A stretch of 64,000 nucleotides of DNA, from the NCBI RefSeq assembly GCF_039534085.1, contig NZ_BAAAUT010000036.1, forward strand, positions 16,579 through 80,578. Reading direction: 5' to 3'. The notes beneath the pieces were generated by a model. That model ran no database searches and had not been told where the DNA came from. It saw only the letters and a program-made list of their open reading frames with translations. The position numbers and the translations under genes are program-made. Shown one piece after another: positions 41,939-50,863 of this stretch (its first letter is position 1; each line of letters opens with the position of its first letter). Source of the DNA: Planomonospora_B alba. Lineage in GTDB: Bacteria > Actinomycetota > Actinomycetes > Streptosporangiales > Streptosporangiaceae.

Positions 41939-43435
41939 ATGCGCCAGTTGACCCCGCTCGACGCGCAGTTCCTGCACGCCGAATCGGCGACCACCGCCGT
42001 CCACGTGGCCGGCGTCGCCGTCCTGGATCCCTCCGGCGCCCCCGACGGCCGGATCACCCGGGAGGACCTCCTCGGCCTCCTCCGCCGGCGGCTGCACCTG
42101 GCCCCGGCCCTCAGACTCCGCCTGGTGAGCGTGCCCTTCGGCCTGGACCACCCCTACTGGGCGGAGGACCCCTCCTTCGACCTCACCCGCCACGTGCACG
42201 AGACGACCCTGCCGATGCCGGGTGACGAGGCCCAGCTCGCCGAGGCGGTCGCCCGGCTCCACGAGCGGCGCCTGGACCGCCGCCACCCGCTCTGGGAGAT
42301 GCACCTGATCCAGGGCCTGACCGGCGGCCGGGCGGCCCTCTACGCCAAGGTCCACCACTGCGCCATCGACGGGGTGTCGGGCGCGGAGACCCTGGCCGCA
42401 CTGCTGGACCTGACCCCCGAACCCCGGACGGTCGAGCCGCCGGCGGAGCACGCGCCGGCCGCCGCGCCCGGGCTCGTCACGATGCTCGCCGGGGCCGTCA
42501 CCCGGTCGGCGACCCACCCGCTGCGGGCGCTGCGCTCCCTCGGCCGGGCCGTGGCCGACCTCGACGCGATCCCGGTCGCCGCCACCCTGCCGGGGGCCCG
42601 GCTGGTGGCCGCCACGACCCGGATGATCCGGGGCGAGACGAAGAAGCTTCCGGCGCTGCCCTCGCTGGCGGCCCCGCGCACCCCGTTCAACGGCCCGATC
42701 AGCGCCGGGCGGCGCTTCTCCTACGGCTCCGTCCCGCTGGCCGACGTCAGGCGGGCGGCCCGGACCTTCGGGATCAGCGTCAACGACGTGGTGATGGCGC
42801 TGTGCACCTCCGCCCTGCGCTCGTGGCTGAAGGAGCGCGACGCGCTGCCGGACCGGCCGCTGATCGCCGCGGTCCCGGTCTCGGTCCGCACGGCGCGCGG
42901 CCGGGCCGGCGACGCCGTCGGCAACCAGATCTCGGCCATGATCGTCCCGATGCCGACCGACGTCGCCGACCCCGAGGAGCGGCTGCGCACCGTGGGGGCG
43001 GTGATGCGCACCGCCAAGCGCCGCTTCGCCGGCTCCCCGTCGGCCTGGCCGAGCGAGCTGACCTCGATGGTGCCGGCGCCGGTGACCGCGCTGGCCACCC
43101 CCGCGCTCTTCCGGCTGGCCGCGCTGGGCGCGCCGCCGGTCAACCTGATCGTCTCCAACGTGCCCGGGCCGCAGTTCCCGCTGTACCTGTGCGGGGCCCG
43201 GCTGCTGGGCTACTACCCGATGTCGGTGCTCAGCGACGCGACCGGCGGGCTCAGCATCACCTGCTTCTCCTACGACGGCTCGCTCGACTTCGGCCTCGTC
43301 GCCTGCCCGGAGCGGGTCCAGGACGTCTGGCGGCTGATGGGGCACCTCCAGGAGGCGATGGACGAACTGATGGAGCTGGTGCCGCCGGCCGTCCCCGCGC
43401 CGTCCCGGGACGTGACGGCGGCACACGCGGGCTGA
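41939..43435 (+). CDS. Wax ester synthase/diacylglycerol acyltransferase (WS/DGAT)
   Basis: This enzyme transfers acyl groups from acyl-CoA to diacylglycerol or fatty alcohols, making storage lipid at the membrane. The 498-residue product begins MRQLTPLDAQFLHAES, the usual family start, with GAGAGG 8 bases upstream; an earlier GTG/ATG cluster at 41864 is less likely. The catalytic HHxxxDG motif is His139-His140-x3-Asp144-Gly145 (VHHCAIDGVSG). The C-terminal domain has VNLIVSNVPGPQFPLYL. A TetR-family gene faces it and could be its regulator. Confidence 0.94.
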   Translation: MRQLTPLDAQFLHAESATTAVHVAGVAVLDPSGAPDGRITREDLLGLLRRRLHLAPALRLRLVSVPFGLDHPYWAEDPSFDLTRHVHETTLPMPGDEAQLAEAVARLHERRLDRRHPLWEMHLIQGLTGGRAALYAKVHHCAIDGVSGAETLAALLDLTPEPRTVEPPAEHAPAAAPGLVTMLAGAVTRSATHPLRALRSLGRAVADLDAIPVAATLPGARLVAATTRMIRGETKKLPALPSLAAPRTPFNGPISAGRRFSYGSVPLADVRRAARTFGISVNDVVMALCTSALRSWLKERDALPDRPLIAAVPVSVRTARGRAGDAVGNQISAMIVPMPTDVADPEERLRTVGAVMRTAKRRFAGSPSAWPSELTSMVPAPVTALATPALFRLAALGAPPVNLIVSNVPGPQFPLYLCGARLLGYYPMSVLSDATGGLSITCFSYDGSLDFGLVACPERVQDVWRLMGHLQEAMDELMELVPPAVPAPSRDVTAAHAG

Positions 43436-43540
43436 GCACGGTCTCGTCCGGGGGCGAGAGGGCGGACCGCGGGTCCGCGGGGTCCTCGGCGCCGGGCACG
43501 GGAGCGGCCGCCGAGCCCCGGGGCCGCCCCGGCCGGCGGA

Positions 43541-44143
43541 TCAGCCGAGGGCCAGGGCGATCAGCTCGGCCACCGCGTCCGGGTCGATGTGGTGGCCGGT
43601 GAGCTGGCAGAGGTTCTCCTGGTGGAGCAGGACGGCGGCGAAGGTGACCGCCGCGACCTCCAGCCGGGCGGCGTCGCCGCGTGCGCCCGGCAGGGCCAGC
43701 TCCAGCGCGAACCGCGCCCGGCGGACGATCTCGCCGTTGAGGTGGCCGAGGCGGGCCCGGACCGAGCCGTGCGTGTCGGCCTCCCGGAACAGGATGCGCC
43801 GCATGGCCGGGGAGGCGATGATCGGCAGGCGGCGGGCCAGCCGGGACAGGGCGCCCGCCGCGTCACCGGGCACGGCCTCCACCTCCGGCGCCTCCTCCAC
43901 GAGCGTGCGCTCGTCGACCAGCGCGACCAGCACGTCGATCTTCTTCGGGAAGTAGTGGAAGACGAGCCCCTTGGGCACGCCGGCCAGCCGGGCGACCTCC
44001 GCCGTCGGGGTCGCCTCGTAGCCGTGGCGCGCGAACAGCTCCTCGGCGGCGTCCAGGATGCGTGCGCGCGCCCCGGCGTCCGCGGTGCCGCCCGTGCCGT
44101 CGGTACGCCGTCCTCTCCTGGTGCGCTGGCGGAGGCTTCCCAC
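43541..44143 (-). CDS. TetR-family transcriptional regulator
   Basis: The 200-residue protein has a TetR helix-turn-helix at about 27-73 (ILDAAEELFARHGYEATPTAEVARLAGVPKGLVFHYFPKK region). The C-terminal ligand domain is helical and contains ILFREADTHGSVRARLG. A GTG at 44143 starts the frame after a basic head (RQRTRRGRRTDG). It is convergent with the WS/DGAT gene and 146 bases from the esterase gene on the same strand. A fatty-acid or lipid ligand is possible given the neighbours. Confidence 0.88.
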   Translation of the reverse strand: MGSLRQRTRRGRRTDGTGGTADAGARARILDAAEELFARHGYEATPTAEVARLAGVPKGLVFHYFPKKIDVLVALVDERTLVEEAPEVEAVPGDAAGALSRLARRLPIIASPAMRRILFREADTHGSVRARLGHLNGEIVRRARFALELALPGARGDAARLEVAAVTFAAVLLHQENLCQLTGHHIDPDAVAELIALALG

Positions 44144-44289
44144 GGTCCGACGATAACCTCGCGGCCGAAACGGATTCCATGCCGCCGGGGCGACAGGCCC
44201 GTACGGCCCGGCCCGGCCGCCCCGCCCGCGCCCGCAGGGGAACCGCACGCGCCGCGGGCCACCGGAGGCCGCGCGCCGCGCCGTACGGC

Positions 44290-45345
44290 TCAGCCTCCGG
44301 CGCCGATCGAGGACAGCAGCATGGGCAGCGCCCGGCGCAGCTCCCTGTTCCAGTAGGTCATGTTGTGCTTGCCCCGGTAGAAGCGGGTCTCGACCGGGAT
44401 GCCGAGCTCCCTCAGCCGGCCGGCGAAGGCGGTGGCCGCCTTGTGCGCCAGCTCCTCGGTGACGTCGCCGAACAGCTCCCCCCGGCCCGCGCGCCCGTCC
44501 CCCGAGGCCACGTAGAGGCGGACCCCGCGCAGCTTCGCGGCCTGGTGGTAGGGGTTGTGCTCCTCCCAGACCTCCCGGTCGCCGCGCGGGTCGCCCCAGA
44601 CGCGCTTCCAGTCGGTGCCGGGGCAGCCGGCGGTGGTGCCGAGCATGACGGCGAGGTCCACGCCGGGCAGCAGCGTGTGCACGGCGCCGCTGAAGGACGC
44701 GGCGGCCTCGAACTTCCCGGTGGCGGCGTAGAGCATCGCCCCCTGCCCGCCCATCGAGTAGCCGGCGACCGCCCGCTCGCCGCCCGCGCCGTACCTGCTC
44801 TCCAGCAGGGGCAGCAGTTCCTTCAGGTGGTGGGTGGCCCAGCGGGGCGGGCCGCCCCGCCCACCGTTGTGCCAGTCGGAGTAGCTGCCGCACCTGCCGC
44901 CGTCGGGCATCACGACGATCACCGGGGCGTCCGCGGTCAGCTCCTCCACGTCGGACCTCGACCAGGCCCGGTGGTCGTCCAGACCGCCGTGGAGCAGCCA
45001 CAGGGTCGGCCAGGTCCGGCCGGCGCCGGGGGACCAGCCCTCGGGCAGCAGCAGCCGTACCTCGGTGACGTCGTCCAGGGCCTTCGAGCGCAGGGTCAGG
45101 TCCAGCCGGCGCCCGTCGAGCCGCCGCTCCCTGAGCACCTCGACGCCCTCGGGGGGCTCAGGCCGCCCGGACTCCTCCGGCCGCTCGGTGGCGGGGGCGG
45201 TCGGGGCGGCGGTGCGGCCCGGTCCGGGGACGGGTGCGCGCTGGCGGGTGATCAGCGCGATCGTCGCGGCCACCACCAGGACGAAGAGGCCGACCAGGAC
45301 CACGGCCCCGACCAGGAGCGCGCGCAACCGCGAACCGGGTGCCAT
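44290..45345 (-). CDS. Membrane-anchored esterase (Ag85/enterochelin-esterase-like fold)
   Basis: The 351-residue protein has one N-terminal membrane helix (about 8-33) and a Pro/Thr-rich linker. The alpha/beta hydrolase domain has TLWLLHGGLDDHRAWSRSD, nucleophile Ser in VAGYSMGGQGAMLYA and His in FYRGKHNMTYWN. The phrase VVMPDGGRCGSYSDW is typical of the esterase D/antigen 85 group, some of which transfer mycolic or other acyl chains. The substrate is unknown. It is outside the membrane by topology. It is divergent from the second aldo/keto reductase. Confidence 0.88.
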   Translation of the reverse strand: MAPGSRLRALLVGAVVLVGLFVLVVAATIALITRQRAPVPGPGRTAAPTAPATERPEESGRPEPPEGVEVLRERRLDGRRLDLTLRSKALDDVTEVRLLLPEGWSPGAGRTWPTLWLLHGGLDDHRAWSRSDVEELTADAPVIVVMPDGGRCGSYSDWHNGGRGGPPRWATHHLKELLPLLESRYGAGGERAVAGYSMGGQGAMLYAATGKFEAAASFSGAVHTLLPGVDLAVMLGTTAGCPGTDWKRVWGDPRGDREVWEEHNPYHQAAKLRGVRLYVASGDGRAGRGELFGDVTEELAHKAATAFAGRLRELGIPVETRFYRGKHNMTYWNRELRRALPMLLSSIGAGG

Positions 45346-45441
45346 GCGAGCCGCCTCCGCCCGTCCGTCCGACGCGGCACATGGTAGCGCCGAGATGATC
45401 TGCGGGGATGCTCCGGAAGTGAGCGATCGGCGGGGAATAGA

Positions 45442-46374
45442 GTGGCGGACATGAGCTTTTCTGAGCTGAACCTCTTCCCGCTCTGCCTGGGCGGCAACGT
45501 CTTCGGCTGGACGGCCGACCGGGACGCCTCCTTCGCGGTCCTGGACGCCTACGCCGAAGCGGGCGGGAACTTCATCGACACCGCGGACTCCTACTCCGAG
45601 TGGATCCCCGGCCATGTCGGCGGCGAGTCCGAGACCATCATCGGCGAGTGGATGGCCGCCCGCGGCAACCGGGACCGGATGGTGGTGGCGACCAAGGTCG
45701 GTTCCCTGTCCACCCGCAAGGGCCTGTCCGCGGCGAACATCCGCGCGGCGGTCGAGGACTCGCTGCGGCGGCTGCAGACCGACCACATCGACCTGTACTG
45801 GGCGCACATCGACGACCGCGACACCCCGCTGGAGGAGACGCTGCAGGCGTTCGACCGGCTGGTCCGCGAGGGCAAGGTGCGCAACATCGGCGCCTCGAAC
45901 TACGACGCCGAGCGCCTCACCGAGGCGCTGGAGATCTCCGACCGCGACGGCCTGGTCCGCTACGGCGTGCTCCAGCAGCACTACAACCTCATGGAGCGCG
46001 GCTACGAGGGCGCGCTGCGCGACGCGGTCGTCGAGGGGTGCCTGACCAGCACGCCGTACTTCGGGCTGGCCCGGGGCTTCCTGACCGGCAAGTACCGGCC
46101 CGGCGCCGAGGTGGACAGCCCGCGCGCGCCCAAGGCGTCGGAGTACCTCGCGACCGAGCGCGGCCCGCGGGTCCTGGAGGCCCTGGACACGGTGGCCGCC
46201 GCCCACGGCGTCGTCCCGGCCACGATCGCGCTCGCCTGGCTGGCGGCCCAACCCACCGTGGCCGCGCCGATCGCCAGCGCCCGCGACGTGGAGCAGCTCA
46301 GGCCGCTGCTCGCGGTCGCCGACGTGAAGCTGACCGACGAGGACCTGGCCCTGCTGGACGAGGCGTCCCGCTGA
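45442..46374 (+). CDS. Aldo/keto reductase (second of two)
   Basis: The 310-residue TIM-barrel enzyme has Asp/Tyr in FIDTADSYSEW, Lys in VATKVGSLS and His in LYWAHIDDRDTP. It has the subgroup start LNLFPLCLGGNVFGWT, closer to general alcohol/aldehyde reductases than the first copy, and the two copies are not close relatives. The start is GTG at 45442 (GGGGA upstream) or ATG at 45451. It is convergent with the symporter gene. Confidence 0.92.
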   Translation: MADMSFSELNLFPLCLGGNVFGWTADRDASFAVLDAYAEAGGNFIDTADSYSEWIPGHVGGESETIIGEWMAARGNRDRMVVATKVGSLSTRKGLSAANIRAAVEDSLRRLQTDHIDLYWAHIDDRDTPLEETLQAFDRLVREGKVRNIGASNYDAERLTEALEISDRDGLVRYGVLQQHYNLMERGYEGALRDAVVEGCLTSTPYFGLARGFLTGKYRPGAEVDSPRAPKASEYLATERGPRVLEALDTVAAAHGVVPATIALAWLAAQPTVAAPIASARDVEQLRPLLAVADVKLTDEDLALLDEASR

Positions 46375-46451
46375 ACCCCGGCGGGGCGTCCCGCTGAACC
46401 GCCGCCGCACGGCGGGTCCCCGGGCCCGCCGTACGGCAGGCGGGGCGAGCG

Positions 46452-46497
46452 GGCGGACGGGGCCCGGCCGGATGATGACGGCCGGGCCCCGTCCGCC
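46452..46497. terminator. Bidirectional hairpin with a 19-base-pair perfect stem
   Basis: Arms 46452-46470 and 46479-46497 are exact complements with an 8-base loop GATGATGA. It lies between the convergent aldo/keto reductase and symporter genes. Confidence 0.75.
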
Positions 46498-46541
46498 GGG
46501 CACCGGGGTGTCCGCGGTCCCGCGGTGGCGGGGTCCGGGGA

Positions 46542-48152
46542 CTAGTGCTGGGCGGCCTTCTCGGCGCCGACGCCGGTGAGCGAGCGGACCTCGATCTCGG
46601 CGTACTTGGCGGCGTTGTACTCCTTGCTGAGGCGGGTGCCGACCCATCCGGCCAGGAAGCCGAACGGGATGGAGATCAGACCCGGGTTGCTCAGCGGGAA
46701 CCACGCGAAGTCGGCGTTCGGGAAGAGCGCGGTGGCGCTGCCCGACACGACCGGCGAGAAGATCACCAGGAGGAGCGCGGAGCCCAGGCCGCCGTAGATG
46801 GCCGAGACCGCGCCGGCGGTGTTGAAGTTCTTCCAGAACAGGCTGTAGAGGATCGCGGGCAGGTTGCCCGAGGCGGCCACCGCGAAGGCCAGCGCGACCA
46901 GGAAGGCCACGTTCTGCCCCTGCGCGAGGATGCCGAGCCCGATGGAGAACGCGCCGATGACGAAGGCGGAGATCCGGGCGACCGTGACCTCCTCCTTGTC
47001 GGTGACGTTGCCGCGCTTGAACACGTGGGCGTACAAGTCGTGGGCGAAGGACGAGCTGGAGGCCAGCGTCAGGCCGGCGACCACCGCCAGGATGGTGGCG
47101 AAGGCCACCGCCGCGATGACGGCCAGCAGGATCGTGCCGCCCACATCGCCGAAGATCAGCCTGCCGATCTCCTGGGCGAGCATCGGCGCCGCGGTGTTGC
47201 CCGCCTTGTCCTGGGCCGCGATCGCCTCACCGCCGACCACGGCCGCCGCGCCGAAGCCCAGCACGAGGGTGAGCAGGTAGAAGACGCCGATGATGCCGAT
47301 GCCCCACAGGACCGACTTCCTGGCCTCCTTCGCGGTGGGCACGGTGTAGAAGCGGATCAGGATGTGCGGCAGGCCGGCGGTGCCGAGCACCAGCGCCAGG
47401 CCGAGGCTGATCAGGTCGAGCTTGCCGGCCAGGCCCTGCGCCTCGGTGCCGTACTTCAGGCCGGGCTCCAGGAAGGCGTCGCCCTTGCCGCTCTGCGCGG
47501 CGGCCTCGCCGAGCAGGGAGGAGAGGTTGAAGCCGTACTTGCCGAGGACCAGCAGGGTGACCAGGGTCGCGCCGCCCATGAGCAGCACGGCCTTGACGAT
47601 CTGCACCCAGGTGGTGCCCTTCATGCCGCCGACGACCACGTAGACGATCATCAGGACGCCGACGCCGACGATCGTCAGCGCCTTGCCCACCGGCGAGGTG
47701 ACGCCGAGCAGCAGGCCGACCAGCGCGCCCGCGCCGACCATCTGGGCCAGCAGGTAGAAGATCGACACGACGATGGTGGAGACGCCCGCCGCGGTGCGGA
47801 CCGGGCGCGGGCTCATCCGGAAGGCCAGCACGTCGGCCATGGTGAACTTGCCGGAGTTGCGCATCAGCTCCGCGACCAGCAGCAGCGCCACCAGCCAGGC
47901 GACGAGGAAGCCGATCGAGTACAGGAAGCCGTCGTAGCCGGACAGCGCGATGATGCCCGCGATGCCGAGGAAGCTCGCCGCCGACATGTAGTCGCCGCCG
48001 ATCGCCAGGCCGTTCTGCGCGCCGCTGAAGGACCGGCCGCCGGCATAGTAGTCGGCCGCGTCCTTGGTCTGGCGGCTGGCCCAGAACGTGATGCCCAGCG
48101 TCGCCGCGACGAAGAGCAGGAACAGGACGGTGGACAGTACCTGGGAGCTCAT
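46542..48152 (-). CDS. Sodium:solute symporter, ActP/MctC type (acetate or short monocarboxylate uptake)
   Basis: The 536-residue membrane protein has about 13 helices and the family phrases TKDAADYYAGGRSFSGAQNGLAI, GDYMSAASFLGIAGIIAL and LGTAGLPHILIRFYTVP. It should take up acetate, pyruvate or propionate with a cation. Its start overlaps the stop of the DUF485 gene by 4 bases (ATGA), so the two are translated together, as with yjcH-actP in E. coli. The C-terminus is hydrophilic. A second symporter lies 2.7 kb away. Confidence 0.94.
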   Translation of the reverse strand: MSSQVLSTVLFLLFVAATLGITFWASRQTKDAADYYAGGRSFSGAQNGLAIGGDYMSAASFLGIAGIIALSGYDGFLYSIGFLVAWLVALLLVAELMRNSGKFTMADVLAFRMSPRPVRTAAGVSTIVVSIFYLLAQMVGAGALVGLLLGVTSPVGKALTIVGVGVLMIVYVVVGGMKGTTWVQIVKAVLLMGGATLVTLLVLGKYGFNLSSLLGEAAAQSGKGDAFLEPGLKYGTEAQGLAGKLDLISLGLALVLGTAGLPHILIRFYTVPTAKEARKSVLWGIGIIGVFYLLTLVLGFGAAAVVGGEAIAAQDKAGNTAAPMLAQEIGRLIFGDVGGTILLAVIAAVAFATILAVVAGLTLASSSSFAHDLYAHVFKRGNVTDKEEVTVARISAFVIGAFSIGLGILAQGQNVAFLVALAFAVAASGNLPAILYSLFWKNFNTAGAVSAIYGGLGSALLLVIFSPVVSGSATALFPNADFAWFPLSNPGLISIPFGFLAGWVGTRLSKEYNAAKYAEIEVRSLTGVGAEKAAQH

Positions 48153-48478
48153 TCGGTCCGCCCCTCGATGTCGTGCCGGATCTCGTCGGCGATCGGGTCC
48201 AGCTTCTTCTCGGCGTGCCGCGAGTAGGCCCAGGCGATCCCGAACGTGGAGACGAACTGCAGGAAACCGAAGATGAGGGCGACGTTGATGTTGCCCAGCA
48301 CCTTGGTGCCCATGAAGTCGCGCGCCCAGCCGGACAACACCACGTAGAGCAGGTACCACGCGAGGAAGGCAACGGTCATCGGGAACGTCCAGGCCCGGAA
48401 GCGGCGCTTCAGCTCCTGGAACCGCTCACTCTCCTGCACCTGTTCGTAAACCGATGCGTCATGTTGTCTGGTGGTCAA
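48149..48478 (-). CDS. DUF485 (YjcH-like) small membrane protein, partner of the symporter
   Basis: The 109-residue protein has two membrane helices (about 33-52 and 65-85): TFPMTVAFLAWYLLYVVLSGW and NINVALIFGFLQFVSTFGIAW. It precedes the symporter and overlaps it, which is the usual pairing, although its molecular role is unknown. The start is a TTG at 48476-48478 (L-T-T-R-Q), chosen because GGGAGGTC lies at correct distance and no ATG or GTG fits better. TTG starts are rare in this window. Confidence 0.87.
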   Translation of the reverse strand: MTTRQHDASVYEQVQESERFQELKRRFRAWTFPMTVAFLAWYLLYVVLSGWARDFMGTKVLGNINVALIFGFLQFVSTFGIAWAYSRHAEKKLDPIADEIRHDIEGRTE

Positions 48479-48703
48479 GGGGAGACCTCCCACAGGTGTG
48501 ATCTGAGTCACGGACACCGTAGGAGCGGGCGGCGGCCCGCGAGGAGGCCTCCCGAACGACTCGTCGCCCAGCCGCCGCCGGGCCGCGTTCAGCTGGGTAC
48601 GGCCTGCGGTGAAAGGTCCATCCCGTGCGCCGAACGGCATGAGGGACGGGCCTTCGTCCTGTCACCGCCCGGCCGGGGCCGTGCCACCGCGCGGGGCGTG
48701 CCA

Positions 48704-48771
48704 CCGGTCAGAACGGTCCGCCGGTCAGGACGGCCCACCGGTCAGGACGGCCCACCGGTCAGGACGGCCCA
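48704..48771. repeat. Four 17-base tandem repeats across a stop codon
   Basis: The unit CCGGTCAGGACGGCCCA occurs exactly three times (48721-48771), with one degenerate copy before (48704-48720). The TGA stop of the next membrane-protein gene (48759-48761) lies inside the copy that is reached first by translation, so the copies beyond lie in the 3' untranslated region. Each unit can form a small CCGGT/ACCGG hairpin with the next. Confidence 0.9.
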
Positions 48772-49904
48772 CCGGGACCCGGTCCGGGGGCCGGGGGCGG
48801 CGGGAGCTCCGGCCCCGGCGGCGAGGCGGCCGGGCAGCGCGGACGCCAGCCGCGCGGTATGCGGAAGAACTCCAGGCGCAGGGACGCCTCCTCGGGCAGC
48901 GCGACCACCCGGGAGACTCCCCCCACCGTCCAGCAGACGGGCAGGAGGAAGTACCTGCCGTTCGCGCGCAGCAGCAGCCGCAGGCCGTCGTAGCGGTAGC
49001 GGTAGCGCGCCTTGCCGCCCGCCGCGCCGCCCCCGAGGTCCCGCTCCACCACGCCCGGCCCCTCGATGTGCAGCCGTTCGGGCGAGTACACCACCGCCCA
49101 CGGCATCCGCCGGACGTCGGCCAGCAGGTCGCGGGCGATGTCGGCGCCGCGGAGCTGCGTGTAGACGGCCGTGGACCATAGCAGCGTCAGGATCAGCAGC
49201 CCCGCGAAGGACACCCGCCCCACCAGCCGCAGCGCCGGCGACTCCCCCATCGGCCAGAACCGCCGGTGCACCAGCACGGTGCGCAGGTGCACGGCGTAGC
49301 CCAGCAGCATCACCCCGAGCCCGAGGCTCATCGGGACGACGGGCAGCGCGGAGCGGATGACCCCCGTGCTGCCGACGATCGCGACGAGGCAGAGCACGAA
49401 CCCCGCCGCGGCCACACCGGCCACGATCCAGCGCGCCGGCCCTCGGTGGCGGAGGAGCAGCCGGATGAGCAGCACGTGGAGGGGGACGAGGACCACGACG
49501 GCGAACAGCAGCCAGGCCAGCGGCTCCATCGTCGCGCTGACGCTGCGGAACATGTAGTCCTGCGGGGACAGGGCCAGCACGCTCTGGTCGATGCCGAAGG
49601 CCCGGTAGACGATGGCCGACTGCGCCCAGCCGAAGTAGACCATGAGCCCGGTGACGAGCGTGGTCGGCGCCACGATGTTGGTGAGGACGCGCCACAACCG
49701 GGTGGCGTCCGAGACGGCGCGCTCGGCCCCCCGGCCGGCCTCCTCCTGCGCGGCCTCCTCCCCGGCCGCCGGCTCCTCGCCCGGCCGGCCGTCCTCCCCG
49801 GCCGTCTCCCCGGCCGCCTCCTCGGCCGGCCGACCGGCCTCCCCCGGGTGCGTCTCCTTCTCCGGCCGGCCGGCCCGCTCCTCACCCTCGGGACCGTTCC
49901 CCAT
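48759..49904 (-). CDS. Multi-span membrane protein with acidic N-terminus, unknown function
   Basis: The 381-residue protein has a Glu/Gly-rich, probably disordered first 65 residues (GEEPAAGEEAAQEEAG). Five membrane helices then span about 70-260 (IVAPTTLVTGLMVYFGWAQ, WLLFAVVVLVPLHVLLIRLLL and others). A hydrophilic C-terminal domain (about 265-350) and a Pro-rich tail follow. The phrase YFGWAQSAIVYRAFGIDQSVLALSPQDYMFRS between the first two helices resembles nothing that I can name. The ATG ends at 49904 with GGGAGGAGGG upstream. It overlaps the lipoprotein gene by 23 bases, so the two are linked. Inferred topology puts the C-terminal domain at one face of the membrane. Confidence 0.82.
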   Translation of the reverse strand: MGNGPEGEERAGRPEKETHPGEAGRPAEEAAGETAGEDGRPGEEPAAGEEAAQEEAGRGAERAVSDATRLWRVLTNIVAPTTLVTGLMVYFGWAQSAIVYRAFGIDQSVLALSPQDYMFRSVSATMEPLAWLLFAVVVLVPLHVLLIRLLLRHRGPARWIVAGVAAAGFVLCLVAIVGSTGVIRSALPVVPMSLGLGVMLLGYAVHLRTVLVHRRFWPMGESPALRLVGRVSFAGLLILTLLWSTAVYTQLRGADIARDLLADVRRMPWAVVYSPERLHIEGPGVVERDLGGGAAGGKARYRYRYDGLRLLLRANGRYFLLPVCWTVGGVSRVVALPEEASLRLEFFRIPRGWRPRCPAASPPGPELPPPPAPGPGPGGPS

Positions 49905-50793
49905 CGGGGCCCTCCTCCCGGCCGGACCCGCCCTCCCCGTCCTGCGGCGGGGCCCCCGGCCCGTCCCCGGGCTCCTCCGTCGTCCCGGGATCCGTCGTCT
50001 CCGGCTCGGCGGTCTCCGGCTCCATCGTCTCGGGCTCCTCCGCTGGGGTGTCCTCCGGGGTCTCCGCCGGCTCCGGCCCGGTCCCGGTCTCGGTGGGCTC
50101 CTCCGGGGTGCCCGGCTCCGTCGTCTCGGGCTCCGCGGTCTCCGGTTCCCCGGTGGGGGTGTCCTGCGGACTCGGCGAGACCGTCGAGGTCTCCGGGGAG
50201 TCCTGCGGCACGGGCACCTCGCACTGCAGCCGCGAGCCCGGTGGCCTGGCTGCCTCGCACTCCCCGATGTAGGCGTCGGCGGCGGCCGGATCCAGCCGGA
50301 CGAGCCGGGTGAGGGCCTGGCGCGCCCGCGCCTCGTCCCCCACCGCGACGTACCCCCTCACCTGGGCGCGGAGCGTCATCTCCAGCAGCGCGTCGTGCAC
50401 GGAGCCGGGGAAGTACTCGCGCAGCTCCTCCGCCGTGCGCAGGTCCGCCAGCCCTTCCCGGTACCGTTCGAGGTTGACCTTCGCCGTCCCACCGCAGGCC
50501 CGGCAGACGGCCAGGGTGACCTGCGAGGTCATCGAGGCGCGCTTGTCCATCGACGCGGCCAGGGGCGCGTTCTCGCCGGCGCGCAGCCGGCGGTCGCACT
50601 CCTTCAGCGCTCCGGCCGCGACCGCGGGGATGTCCTCGCCGCCCCGGGTCGGCACCAGGCTGTCGTCGGGTGTCACGTCGGGTATCGGCCCCGCCTCGCC
50701 GTCCCCTCCACCGCCTTCTCCGCCGCACGCCGCACCCGCCAGCACCAGCGCGGCCAGCGCGGCAGCGGCGGCACGCCTCTTCGTCCTCCCCAT
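49882..50793 (-). CDS. Acidic, repeat-tailed lipoprotein, unknown function
   Basis: The 303-residue protein has a lipobox A-G-A-A-C (near residue 24, LVLAGAACGG). The middle (about 55-190) is helical, with Cys in ECDRRL, VCRACGG and IGECEAARPP that may form disulfides. The last 100 residues are Glu/Thr/Pro-rich and contain repeats such as EPETAEPETTEPGT and EPETAEPETTDPGT. The tail is strongly acidic, so it may bind metal or reach into the cell wall. The start ATG ends at 50793; a GTG 6 bases earlier is the alternative. It precedes the membrane-protein gene and overlaps it. Confidence 0.8.
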   Translation of the reverse strand: MGRTKRRAAAAALAALVLAGAACGGEGGGGDGEAGPIPDVTPDDSLVPTRGGEDIPAVAAGALKECDRRLRAGENAPLAASMDKRASMTSQVTLAVCRACGGTAKVNLERYREGLADLRTAEELREYFPGSVHDALLEMTLRAQVRGYVAVGDEARARQALTRLVRLDPAAADAYIGECEAARPPGSRLQCEVPVPQDSPETSTVSPSPQDTPTGEPETAEPETTEPGTPEEPTETGTGPEPAETPEDTPAEEPETMEPETAEPETTDPGTTEEPGDGPGAPPQDGEGGSGREEGPDGERSRG

Positions 50794-50863
50794 GGACACC
50801 CCCCGGAACCGTCCCCGATGTCCGGATAGTTACCCGGTGGAACCGTCCGGATACGCCGGGGCG

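Noticed and set aside
48704..48771. CRISPR-like array
   Set aside because: Units of 17 bases follow each other with no spacers and there are no cas genes.
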